From the NCBI RefSeq assembly GCF_023065955.2, contig NC_079873.1, positions 9,748,566 through 9,812,565 of the forward strand: DNA of 64,000 bases, read 5' to 3'. This document shows, piece by piece, positions 23,325-33,734 of the stretch. A program made the position numbers and the translations under genes. The stretch's first letter is position 1, and each line of letters begins with the position of its first letter. This stretch comes from Ursus arctos. Taxonomy: Eukaryota; Chordata; Mammalia; Carnivora; Ursidae. Under the pieces are notes generated by a model. It saw nothing but the letters and a program-made list of their open reading frames with translations. It had not been told where the DNA came from and searched no databases.

Positions 23325-25777
23325 GCAAGAGTCCCGTTAAGGCCTTTCCTGGTATACAGGTATGAGAATACATAGCATGAACTCATTAGAGAGCTGCTTG
23401 CTTTTCATGTGTGAATGAGGCTTTCAAGACTCTGTATTAACTATGTTCTTGGCATGTGTGCAGTTCTGAAATTAGTTTGACCCAAATAGTACTAGTAAGT
23501 ATGAGATTTTACTGTATTCTTATTCAGAGACTGTATGTTTTATATACCCAGAGTGGTGGATAGGCAGAGATCCAGGTAATTTTTCATATTGTCCATCACC
23601 ACATTATTGACCATGGGATTTTTGTAGGTATCCTTTCAAGAGAGGAAGATATCTCTTATTAGGGTATAACTTCAGAGTTCTGCAATTATCCAGGTAACAC
23701 TGATGAACCTCCAAATGATACAGTTGACCAAGGAATTTCCTGTTGTCCCACTAGAATGAGACGTGGACCGAACACATTTTCCACAATTTTTTTTCAGGTT
23801 CACGTGAAGACCTCAGTGCGAGCCTATCAATGGTAGTTAATGACGTGCACATATCAGATATTGAGGTAAGTGATGATGTGGGCCTACACCATGGCACAGG
23901 TCATATGATCTTCATACACAGAAGTAAGTGATGATGGTGGCCCTAACACCTGTGTTACCATGCAGTTTTGCAGGTATCCCTCTCAGGTCTTGGATAGTAC
24001 ACAGGTGTATACATGGTGTAATACTAACTCATTATAGATGTTCTTGCTCAAGACCCCTACTTCCCTTGTTTTTGGCAAGTATAAATTCCATTAATTGGAC
24101 CCTGATAATCCTAGCAAGTAGTAGTTTTTATTGCTCTCTTGTATGGAGATAAAGTGCATTTCTTACTCATAGCGGCAGACAAATGGTAAATATCCAGGCC
24201 CTTTATCATATTGTTCTGACGGCATTATTACTGTGAGATATTTGCAGGTATGCCTCCAAGAGAGGAAGGTAAACCTTACTAGGGTTTAACCTCAGCGTTC
24301 TGGAAGTGTCCAGGTAATGTTTATGGGTCCCCAAATGATGCAAGTGACAAGGAAATTTACAGGGGCACAGGTAGAATGAGACATGTACCAAACACAGAAA
24401 CCACAATATGTTTTCCAGGACATGCAGAGAGATCACATGAGCCTATCCATAGCAACGAGTGGGGGGGGGGCACATTGCTGGTATTGAGGTAAGTGACGCA
24501 CTAGGCTGAAACCACAAGTATTTAGGTAAGTGGTAACATGTGCTGACACTTCTTGTTACCATGATTGTGTTGCAGGGATTCAGGTAAGAAGTAAGAATCC
24601 TTACCAATTCTAGAGACTATAAATTTTTACTTTTTACAATCTAGATAAATTTTATGTTTAACACTATGCATGTTAAGAGATCATAGGTATACAGATATTT
24701 ATCATGGTTTTCTCCACCACAGTACTACCCATTTGATTTTTACAGGAGTCCAGTCAAGAAATGACAGTTTTCTGACATTAGTGTTGACCTTGGAGTACTG
24801 TTAAGTATCCAGGTAGTACTGTAAGTATTCAGAGTTGATATGTCTCATAATGATGAACTGACCAAGGTTATTTGCAGGTGTTCTGGTGGAAAAGTTGTAT
24901 CCTTAAACATACGTTTCATAACATTTTTTTCAGATTCCTATCAAGAGATCACAGTGAACCTAACATGGGTCATTAATGGTGGCAGGGACCTTACTGATAT
25001 GCAGGTAAGGGAGGATGTGGGCCTAAACCACAGCACAGGCTGTCCCATCTCCAGATAGCTAGGTAAGTGATGACGGTGGCCCTAACACTTGTTATCATGA
25101 TTTCTTCAGGGGCATTCAGGTAGGAAATGATATAGATCCCTTGCCTATATGGAAACCACGAGTTTTCATTTTCTGTGTTTTAGAGAAAATTTTTATCTCT
25201 GTGTTGAATAAATATATTTGGGCAATTAGGATGATGTTTCCTGCCACAGTAGTGACCATGAGAATTTTGCAGGTATCCTGTTAGGAAATGTTGTCTCACC
25301 TGACTGTGATCTTAACCTTGGAGTGCTGCAAGGGTTCTGGCACAGTTGATGTTTTACAGTGATGAAAGTGATAAAGATTATTTGCAGATGTCCTGGTAGA
25401 ATAAGTTGTTTTCTTTTATACATATAATATGTTTTTCAGGTTCATGTCCCAAGATCATGGTGAACCTAATGGTTATTAGCAGGAGACATTTCTGGTATCC
25501 AGGTAAGTGAGGATACGCACCTTCATCGCATCACAGACCACCCAGTCTTCACATACTGACGTACGTGATATTGGTTCTTGTTTGACCGTGGGATTTTTTT
25601 TTTTTTTTGTAGGTTTTCAGGTAAGAAATGATAATGTTTTACCAGTTACAGAAACCGTGTTATCCTACTGTTTCATATTTTAGAAAAAATTTATGTTTAA
25701 TCATGTGAGTGTTGAGCAATTTGCAGATATCCATTTAATTATTATGAAGGTACAAATCACAGTAGTACCGTGGTTTG

Positions 25778-25815
25778 GGTGTTTTTGTTTGTTTTTGTGT
25801 TTGTGTTTGTTTGCT
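25778..25815 (+). repeat. GTTTTT/GTTTGT-rich simple repeat
   Basis: A run of GTTT-type units extends the pyrimidine tract before TTGCTTGCAGGTGAGCATTC, again placed ahead of an acceptor-like site. Confidence 0.8.
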
Positions 25816-25899
25816 TGCAGGTGAGCATTCAAGAGATAATGGTGTCTCTAATAATGAGGTAGGCCTACCTAAGATTCTAGGTAGATATAATGAGTCCTG

Positions 25900-26083
25900 G
25901 GACGCCTGGGTGGCTCAGTCAGTTAAGCGTCTGCCTTCAGCTCAGGTCATGATCCCAGAGTCCTGGGATCGAGTCCTGCATTGGGTTTCTTGCTCAGCGG
26001 GGACCCTGCTTCTCCCTCTGCTGCTCCCCCTGCTTGTGCTCTCTCTCTGACAAATAAATAAAATCTTTAAAGAAAAATTTAAA
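25900..26083 (+). mobile_element. Can-SINE, full length
   Basis: Head GGACGCCTGGGTGGCTCAGT and tail AAATAAATAAAATCTTT. The target duplication GAGTCCTG lies at 25892-25899 and 26084-26091. Confidence 0.93.
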
Positions 26084-26737
26084 GAGTCCTGCAGTGATGC
26101 TAGTGACAAGGTTATTATCAGGTTCCAGGTAATAATAGGTGTGTCATAACATATCTGTCACGATGTGTTCTTGAGGTTACTGTTAAGATAGCGTGGTAAT
26201 CCTCATGATGGTCATTAAAGGGATTTTGTTTGTATCCCTTTAAGTATGTGATGTTGATAGCCTTCTCCATGCTGTAGGTCATCTAATATTCAAACATCTG
26301 AGTAAGTGTGGATGGTATTCCTAATCTTGTATCGCTATGTGTTTTTGCAGTTATTCAGGTAAGAGATGATATTGTCAATACTAGTAAGCGTTAGCCCTTG
26401 TTATTTTAAAGTTTAGATATAATGTTTGTATAACATCATTAATGACTGAGATTACATGAGTGTCCAGGAAAGTTATTATTTTGCCCATCACCTCTTTATT
26501 GACCATGGCTTCTTACAGTTATCTTGTCAAGACTGTATTGTGTCTCTAACTGGGGGGTTGACCTTGACCTTCTGCAAGTTTCCTGGTAGATTTGATAGGC
26601 CTCCTAAATTTGATGGGAAGTTGCAGGTGTTCAGGTAATACATGTATTCTTAACACAGTTTTTACCATGAATTTTTATAGACTCCAATGAAGAGATGATG
26701 GAAGGTCTTCGAGAAAATATACCAGAAAAATCCCAAA

Positions 26738-26860
26738 TTAAATACTACAATCATGATGAGCACCAGGTAATGTATGGAATTCTTGAATCACTATATTATA
26801 CACCTCAATAGTTTTGTAACACTGTTTATTGGAATTAAAACTTAAAAATACATAAAGGGA
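26738..26860 (+). mobile_element. L1 3' end fragment
   Basis: The phrases GATGAGCACCAGG, GAATCACTATATTATACACC and GGAATTAAAACTTAAAAAT match the carnivore L1 3' untranslated end, which usually reads GAGCACTGGGTGTTATA. It splits the last part of the array. Assignment is from memory of the family. Confidence 0.6.
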
Positions 26861-27028
26861 TTCAAAAACAATTCCAGGGAAAAATGACCTATTCAAGTCG
26901 TGTAACGATATTTTCAGTTTCCAATAGCTGCCTGTGAAAAAAATCTTGCTCAAAATTCAAAAAATGAGAAAAATGTACTCCATATGAATGACTGAATAAC
27001 TTGAACTTGTGCTGGTGAGAAAATAAAA

Positions 27029-27051
27029 TTGAATGAATGAATGAATGAATT
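27029..27051 (+). repeat. (TGAA)n simple repeat
   Basis: About five TGAA units follow AAATAAAAT, in a roughly 200-base non-array stretch (26,861-27,060) next to the L1 fragment. Confidence 0.85.
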
Positions 27052-27420
27052 CTATTGTTAGTTGAACCATCATCTCTTGATTTGTATTTTTGCAGATACC
27101 CACTCAAGAGGAGATAATGTCTTGTCCCTGGATGTTTGCAAGTATTTGGATAGATTTTATGGTTCCTTTTAAGTCTGCAGTGCTCATTAGACTTTCAGGT
27201 GTCCAGGTTATGGAATTATCGTTAAACACTGTGCTCTTTGGCTTTTGTAGATTCCAGTTAAGAGATTGTTGAGAACTTCCGCGTGGTATTGAAGGCAAAA
27301 TTTCGTTTGCTCTAAGTACAAGATAATGGTGTTTATACCCAGAGTTAGAGCTCATGAAATCTTGCACATAATCAGGCAGACCATGTTGGTGTTCTGAAGC
27401 GAGCATAGTGACCATGTTTG

Positions 27421-28030
27421 TGAGTGTTCGTAAGTTGTAAGCAGCGATCAGGGAAGTTTTGCAGATATCCTGTCACACTATGAAAGTATCTCTAACTAAG
27501 GTGTTTTTCTTGGAAATTTGTAGATGTCCAGCTAAGAGTTGATGGTATCCCTAATCAAGATAATGACCGTGGGATTTTGCAGTTATCCAAGCAAGAGATG
27601 ACGTGTCCCTACCGTGATCTTGATCCTATGCCTTTCTAGGTATTCAGGTAAAAGATGGTATTTGTCTGAATATGTTATTGACCATGGGGCTTTTACTGGT
27701 ATGCAGGCAGATGATGATTATGTCTGTATCTATAGTGCTGACCTTTGAATTTTATATGTATCTAGGTAAGAGTTGATCTGTCCCTTACCATGCTAATGGC
27801 CTTGGGATATTTTAGTTGTGTAGACAAGGAGTGGGGTGTCCTTAACTATGTTAGTTACCATGAGATTTTGCAGGTATCCAGGTAAGATGTCACGTATCTA
27901 CAACATATTATTTCTCTTTGGATTTTGTAGATATTCTGAGAAGAGATGATGGTGTTCCTAACAACACTAATGACCCAGGATTCTGCACATACCCAGTGAA
28001 GAGATGATGGCATCTCTACCAACATTGGTG
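27421..28030 (+). repeat. Monomeric edge of the array
   Basis: About ten successive monomers of 57-62 bases begin near 27461, 27523, 27582, 27639, 27698, 27758, 27816, 27873, 27930 and 27980. Each starts with a GTATCCAGGTAAGA-like motif and carries GATGGTGTCCCTAAC and ATGGGATTTTG-like blocks. The composite-unit order seen to the left is absent. After about 28,030 no monomer can be recognised. Confidence 0.8.
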
Positions 28031-28519
28031 TCTATGGAAATGAAAGAAATGGAATGCTTTTTTTGATTAGCTATATAATTTGTTAAAAGAATTTTAACTT
28101 TCAATGACTATTAAATATTATTCACAATCGTATTTTCTTATATCCATTTGTTTATTCAATTTCTCCATAATGACATTTGCATCAGGAATCTTAAGGCCCA
28201 TGTTTATGAAATATGTTAATATCTTGGAGCCATCAATACAGATAGACTTCATATGAAATGTGATTATTTCCTAAAGAAAACTAGTCTATAAACCCAATTC
28301 TTTAGTTAAAGGGTTGGGGGAACCAAGAAAGAGGAATATTGGTATACATATTATGGGCAAAAAACATCTGTACTCTCACCCTCCTGATGTGAATAGGCAT
28401 TAGATGATATGTTAGGAAAATACGTGAAACATGATAGAGATTAATGGGACACTTACATCTCTTGTCTAATTATTCAGTTATTAAATTATTATTTAGCTTA
28501 TTATATCATTGACACATAG
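28031..28519. other. AT-rich unique sequence
   Basis: No gene, element or repeat is recognised. The sequence is AT-rich and non-repetitive, immediately outside the array edge. Confidence 0.6.
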
Positions 28520-28660
28520 AAAATGAAAGCTGAATAAGAATTTGGGGATCGTTTAGCCCAACACCACCATGAATGAGAGAGCCCTGAGTGCAGAGAGGTT
28601 AATCAAGGTCACACAGCTGTCTAGTTGTGATGTGCTCTTTCCGTTATCCTGTTTTCTTGG
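28520..28660 (+). mobile_element. MIR-like ancient SINE
   Basis: The core GAGAGGTTAATCAAGGTCACACAGCT matches in pieces the MIR core (gaggttaagt...aaggtcacacagct). Flanks are diverged. Confidence 0.6.
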
Positions 28661-29090
28661 TTTGAAAACCTGAGGCCGATTAAAAAGCAATAAGGCAAGG
28701 CAAGTGCTTGTTCGAATCAATACGGCTCAGGAAATGCACTTCCAATCGGCCAGACTATTCATCATGCACCTTGCTTTTTTGTTCATATATTCAGTATAAA
28801 ATTCTCCTTAGCCCCGGGTCTCCATCCTAAACCTCCAGGTACACATGTCTCCTATGAAGGGAAGCAGCCTACTCTGAATTTCGGTTCAGCCAAGTGGGAT
28901 TCCTATGAACTTCTGTTCTCTGATATAACGGTCCTGAGATCTATTTACAGCCATTGTTCTCTGCATTTCAAAACCATTGAACATAATGTCAGAGCAAGAC
29001 CCGGTAGGTATAATTTATAGGAAAAGAGAAGTAAAGGGTTTAATCTGCAACAGTGGATGATGATAATGATGGAGAAAGAAAATTAAAGAG
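28661..29090. other. Unique sequence, nothing recognised
   Basis: Mixed-composition sequence without a supported open frame or a repeat I can name. Confidence 0.5.
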
Positions 29091-29099
29091 ACGAGGCTG

Positions 29100-29195
29100 A
29101 GCAAACTTGACAAGACGCCCTCACCCCATGCACCTCAGGCCATGCACATAGTAGGCACTCAGTACTTTTTAAAGTAAATGAATGCTTCTTGATAG
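29100..29195 (+). mobile_element. L2/MIR-type 3' end
   Basis: GCACATAGTAGGCACTCAGT followed by AAAGTAAATGAATG is the usual end of ancient L2/MIR elements. The assignment is short and approximate. Confidence 0.5.
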
Positions 29196-29849
29196 TTTGG
29201 ACAGTTGTGGATCAGCCCACTCAGCCGCCGTTCTTTCTTCCAGTGTGTGAAGGCAAGAGTGCTAAAAACTCCCATTTCCCGGACTCCTGGCCACACGGAT
29301 GTGAGTATGCTTCAGATTCCGTCATCTGATGTAAAAGTATGTTTAACTTTTACTGGAATTAAGTCGGAGGTAGACGGGCAAGGTGCGCACCGCCATTTTA
29401 CTGGCACGGATTGTGGCAGGGCTCCCGTGGTTCTAGACAGATGTGTTTGAGGAGCTTGGAATTCATAAAACAGGTAAGCCAAAGCTGGAGATGTAGCTCA
29501 GGGTCCAGTATGCTATTTAAGGAAACATTCTTTCATCTTCCCATTTTTCTCCTTTTAGTTTTTGAAAAATTTACAGACCATATTGTCACAGAGATAAGAG
29601 GTTGAAAAAGGAAAAGCCAACCATTACACCACCCACTGAAACACATAAAGAACCAAGGAAAATTATAAGTGTTTATCAGTCATTATCCATATTAATACAT
29701 CTTACATAGTTACCATACGGTTGAAATAATTTGGGGAAGATTTCTTTTCAAATTGTAAATATACGCACATATTTTAATATCTAGAAAATTGCAAAAATGA
29801 CAAGGGAAAATTAAACGTGAATCTGTGCACGTAGAAGTCCCTCATTCAA
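29196..29849. other. Unique sequence, nothing recognised
   Basis: It contains short open frames (such as 29205-29450 +) with no recognisable protein content and overlapping alternatives. Nothing further is supported. Confidence 0.5.
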
Positions 29850-29945
29850 CACCACCGGTAGGTACACTGCCATGCCCCGGGGATCAACAGTGAAGAAGCT
29901 AGACAATGTCCATGCCCTAAGGAAGATTCCCTTTTCTAGTATGTT
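29850..29945 (+). mobile_element. L2-like ancient repeat piece
   Basis: GGGGATCAACAGTGAAGAAG with CCATGCCCTAAGGAAGATTC resembles the common mammalian phrase for an element near 'gatacaacagtgaacaa ... ccctgccctcatgga'. The family name is uncertain. Confidence 0.4.
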
Positions 29946-30129
29946 ACAATTCCAGTGATCCATACATCCGGTGGCCACGTTATTTCAGCATTTCGTTGTC
30001 CCAGCATAATTTTTAATGGCTCTCACTCTCAAGGGTGTCTCAGTTTGGACAATACATTAAATGGATACCCTGGATATAATAATATACAAGTGAAGATATA
30101 CTTTAATTAGAGTGGTAAGTTCTATAAAA

Positions 30130-30475
30130 ACAAGGTAAGGTGATACTAACTGGGGAAAGGGACTACTTTAGTGTGAGTGGTCAAGGAGGTCCTCTCTGAG
30201 GAGAGCTAAGACAGTGAAAAGAAAGAGCCAGTCAGGGGGAGATCGAAGGGGTGAACATTCTAGGAATAGCAAATGCAAGCAGACGAGTGGGGAGGACAGA
30301 AAGAGGCAATGTGGATGGAGGGCAGTGCGTGAAGAGGGAGAGGGGCCCAAGGATGTGCGAGGGCTAGATTGTGGAAGGCCTTGTAGATCATGGGGAGGAG
30401 CTTGGCTTGCATTTGAAATGCAGTGGGTGCTCTTTGAAAGAGAACAAAGTGACCTAATTTGTGTGTCTTTGCCCA
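30130..30475 (+). mobile_element. Ancient dispersed repeat, family not named
   Basis: AAGGCCTTGTAGATCATGGG and GGAGCTTGGCTTGCATTTG followed by AAATGCAGTGGG match a phrase found many times in mammalian genomes (ggccttgtaggccatggt...). I cannot name the family with confidence. The purine-rich region gives open frames on both strands that should not be read as genes. Confidence 0.5.
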
Positions 30476-30639
30476 ATTTATTCAGTTCCGCAGTACAGCG
30501 AATCAGTATCTGGTGAAGGACACTCAAAGGTAAAATCCCGCGGCTCCTGTAGTAATGCCACAGGGACTGTGATTTAACGAAAAATCCTACCCATTTATTA
30601 CCAGCACCAGAATGAAAGATCAATGATGATAGGACTTCA

Positions 30640-32460
30640 AGCTTACTACTAAGCTGAAATTCTCAAGAAACGTATTTACAACTCTCCCCCCGCCTGCCAG
30701 AGTATTAAAGGATAAAATACATCAAAGTGTTTACTTTTAGAACGTGAGAACGGACTTGCAAACAAATATGGATTTTTGTAGGTTTAGTCACGTTCCCCGC
30801 TCATCATTAATGCCATTTGGTAAGGATTTTGCAGTTTGAAAGTAGTCGGGACAAGTCTTGAGCCACCAGGGAGTGGCATTTTGGGGCAGACTTACTCCCA
30901 TGTTTGGAGTTGGTTTGGACAGGGGGGGAGGAGCAAGATGCCACAATCTGGTAGCGGTCCTTGATAGGTGTTCCAGAAGCCTCCATGTTCCTTCTGAGGC
31001 ATTTTAAAGTGATCCAGCTCAGAGGCGCACCTCCATCCCGCTGTGCTCGGCGTCCCCAGGCCCAGCACTTGGCCACGTGGGTTGTGTGCAACTCAGGGGA
31101 GCCAGGCTGCAGAAGCTGAAGCAAGGGCCAGGTTCTAGGTCATTCTGCCCCCCAAACCAGGTCAGCTCAGAGGAAGGGACACGTCTTCAGTTCAGCTTCG
31201 CTCTGCCTTTGGGGTTCGCGAACTCCAAGCTGCTCAGGTGCGCGGTCTGTGTGCCGCAGTCCGCGCCAGTAGAGTGGATATCCGCTCCCTGCCTTTCTGC
31301 CTCTGACTCAGAAGAGCGCCACGCCCGAGCGGCTGTCACCTAGACCTCTGAGCCTCGTAGCTCCGTGTTTTGGACATCGCTGGGGCCCTTATGACCTCTG
31401 ACCGGGACCCTTACTGTCTGCATCTCTCAGCAGGGTCACCCTCACCAGCTGCCTAATTCCGTGCCCTGATTCTCACTCTGGATTGGAAACTGTGTTGATC
31501 TCTTGTTTCAGCAACATCTGAGGCGTAACACAAAGAGAAGCGTTTCCATTATTCACTCATGTAAATAATGAGCTGCTCCAGACCACTCTGGAGAGCAGCG
31601 CTGTACTCAGCGTGCCAGCTAGAAATATATCATTATCTCAAGCACCACCTTGCCTGGCGCCAGGAGTCCTGTTAGGACCTCCATCTCTGTCACCCTTTGG
31701 TACTTCTAGCCTTTTCTGTCTCCCTCAGGACTAGTTAAGACAGATGCTAGTGTGTCGGTGAGGATTTGAAAATAACACTTTTCATAGCAGTGGTTTGAGT
31801 TAATGGTGTTTTCCATCTCAAAAATGTTTTACAAACATTAATTATGCTTTAGCTCCCTGGTGGGCTTAGGCCAAGAGAATGCTTATGGAGAGAGTTACTG
31901 CTTTTCCCTCAAGCCACAGAGAGTCAAGAAAACAGAAGGCCCGGGGGCTTCCGCCTAACAGTCCTTTGCCTGAAAGAGGATTTAACACACCTTTAGAACT
32001 TCTGCGAAGCTCCAAAAATGAAGTGTTTTGTGATGCTTCGTCAAACGAAAACCCTTGAAGTGCTTTCTTAAATGATGTCTGGCTAGTATAAACCACCTGT
32101 CAGAAAGTATTTTTTGGTTATTGTTATAGAAAAGTGTACATCTGTTGAGTTAGTGCAGTGGGAAAATAGAGTAAACTGCGAGCCTAAAGCAATTCGGTAA
32201 GACAATAGGAAGAGGAAAGAAAGAAAGAAAACAAAACAAAACCCAGGCAGGTGTGAGTAAGAAGGAAGGAAGGATATGAGAGAATAGGAGATCCTCAAAA
32301 GCATTCCTTCCGTTTCCTCATTCTGGCACAGAAATCCAAACAGAAAAGCTTTAAAAGAAACACCTGGAAAAACAGTATCTCCGTATTCATAATGCAGAAA
32401 TACAGGCAGAATGCAACGGTAAGATTCATTCGGGCCATTTTTATGTAAATGATGCCCAGC
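30640..32460. other. Unique intergenic sequence with a GC-richer patch
   Basis: Mostly unremarkable. A GC-richer stretch near 31,070-31,380 holds several CpG (GGTTCGCGAACTCC, GTCCGCGCCAG, CACGCCCGAGCGGC) and open frames on both strands. No start signals, conserved protein motif or TATA box were found. It could be an old promoter-like patch or a conserved noncoding region, but neither is supported beyond composition. Confidence 0.4.
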
Positions 32461-32464
32461 CAGG

Positions 32465-32680
32465 TGTGGTTTTGTCCCATCGCCCACCCCCTGGGACCTT
32501 TGACAATGTCTAGAGGATACTTGTGGTTGTCTTCACTTGAGGGGCAGATGGAGGGACACTGGCGTCTAGAGTATGGCGGTCAGGGCTGCTGCCAGAAACT
32601 TCCTACAATGCACATGACAGCTCCCATGACCAGCAAAGGCCCAGCCCCAAATATCAAGAGCGCCAGGTTGAGAAACCCTG
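32465..32680 (+). mobile_element. MER5A-type DNA transposon remnant
   Basis: GGGACCTTTGACAATGTCTA, then TACTTGTGGTTGTC, CCTACAATGCACATGACAGC and the terminal CAGGTTGAGAAACCCTG fit the nonautonomous hAT element MER5A along nearly its full length. Confidence 0.88.
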
Positions 32681-33520
32681 CTCTAAATCATGACCTTGTC
32701 AGCAAGGTAACTCCAAACCGCCACACCCGGGTGGAGGTAGTGATTGACCTCAACGCCCCCAGTTCCACACTGGCTCGCCATGGTGGTCCTTGCCGCTGCT
32801 TGCTCTCTGATACCTTCATTAGGCCTGGGAACCCATCTGCGCACAGAGTCTAACCTAGTCTAACGTGTTCCGAGCTGCTGCACTGTTGATTTTCTCAGAA
32901 GGTAACGGTTGTGCTTTTATTCTGAAGTGATCCTAAATCCAGGGTCCTTTTAATGAGGAAGACCTACGCGCGTTGCTACTCAATGGTATCCGCCAGTTTA
33001 TTTCATTTGAGCAGAAACAAGGTCAAATGCCAGGTCAAGGAAAGCCCCTTCTTGACGCAACCTCGACAGCACCGCATTTTCCACGCTGATGCGGAGAAAG
33101 AGGAGGCTTGTATTCTTCTACAACTTTGTAGCACAATTACCTGTTAACTACATTTGACCATTCTGCTTAAACGGTTGGGAGCCAGAGTGTCTAGAAAATG
33201 CAGTTGAGGAGAGAAAGAGGACACAAGGGAGGAAGATGAGAGCTAGAACTTCAACTGTAATGAGCATTGCATCCCCCCTTTTTCATTTCCAAGTTTTACT
33301 AGGAAGCAAAAATGTTGAGAGCTGATAATTTCAACCAAAATTACATTGGAGTTAAGAAAGCTGTGGGAACCATGCCTGTTTATATTTCTCATTCCACTGT
33401 AGTCAAGCTTTAGTACATGACCTGCAATACAAGTGCTCGTTACAGAATAAAATTCCTCTCTTTGAGTTCAGTTAAGCAGGGAGATAGGTAATAAAAACAG
33501 CTCTCTGACACTCGAAGTAG
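32681..33520. other. Unique sequence, nothing recognised
   Basis: Short open frames (32449-32853 partly overlaps MER5A; 32953-33147) show no domain or signal I can recognise. Confidence 0.5.
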
Positions 33521-33524
33521 AGGA

Positions 33525-33730
33525 GAGGTTTCCAGGAACTGGGGGAGGGGACGAGGGGAGTTAGCGCTTCATGGTTACAGAGTCTCTGGGGCGATGGAAA
33601 AGTTTTAGAAACAGCTGATAGTGATGGTCGTACAACTTCGTGAAGGTAATTGTTACTGAATTTTACACTTACAAATGGTTAAAATTGCAGACGTTCTGTC
33701 CTACGCGTTTTCCCACAATTAAAACACGAC
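33525..33730 (+). mobile_element. Old L1 3' end
   Basis: GAACTGGGGGAGGGGACGAG, GATGGTCGTACAACTTCGTG, GAATTTTACACTTACAAATG and GGTTAAAATTGC follow the order of an old mammalian L1 3' untranslated end. Confidence 0.7.
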
Positions 33731-33734
33731 TATC

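Larger units (their letters stand above)
23325..26690 (+). repeat. Array super-cycle 8 (K remnant-B-B-C-D-E)
   Basis: A K tail (CCCGTTAAGGCCTTTCCTGG) leads into B 23799, which is followed by another K-type tail and B 24419, then C 24932 (GCAGGGACCTTACTGATATG), D 25439 (GGAGACATTTCTGGTATCC) and E 26176. One SINE is present. This is the last cycle with recognisable order. Confidence 0.6.
1..28030 (+). repeat. Hierarchical tandem array of ~60-base monomers
   Basis: This is a diverged tandem array that runs off the left edge of the window. The monomer is about 57-62 bases and typically reads CAGGTATCCAGGTAAGAGAT, then GATGGTGTCCCTAACA, then GACCATGGGATTTTTG. Nine monomers make a composite unit of about 510-540 bases; a longer form has about 11 monomers and 600-640 bases. 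Composite anchors (acceptor-like end followed by GTTCCTGTCAAG or a variant) lie near 858, 1756, 2385, 2906, 3394, 4256, 4583, 5097, 6295, 6812, 7352, 7882, 8615, 9120, 9662, 10738, 11358, 12092, 12675, 13173, 13798, 14427, 14937, 15579, 16083, 16820, 17358, 17882, 18488, 19170, 19786, 20308, 20804, 21312, 21830, 22461, 22973, 23799, 24419, 24932, 25439 and 26176. Every unit has the same orientation. By eye, divergence between units is large, so the array is old. I do not recognise it as a named satellite family. The strand given is the one on which the splice-like motifs read correctly. Confidence 0.93.

Noticed and set aside
1..28030. CRISPR-like array of repeats
   Set aside because: Repeats are contiguous and diverged with no unique spacers, and the DNA is mammalian.
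30168..30623. Minus-strand frame of 151 codons
   Set aside because: It is antisense to an ancient purine-rich dispersed repeat, with a competing frame on the other strand and no recognised motif.
31070..31380. CpG island and promoter
   Set aside because: CpG are more frequent than nearby but too few, and no TATA, start or transcript evidence accompanies them.
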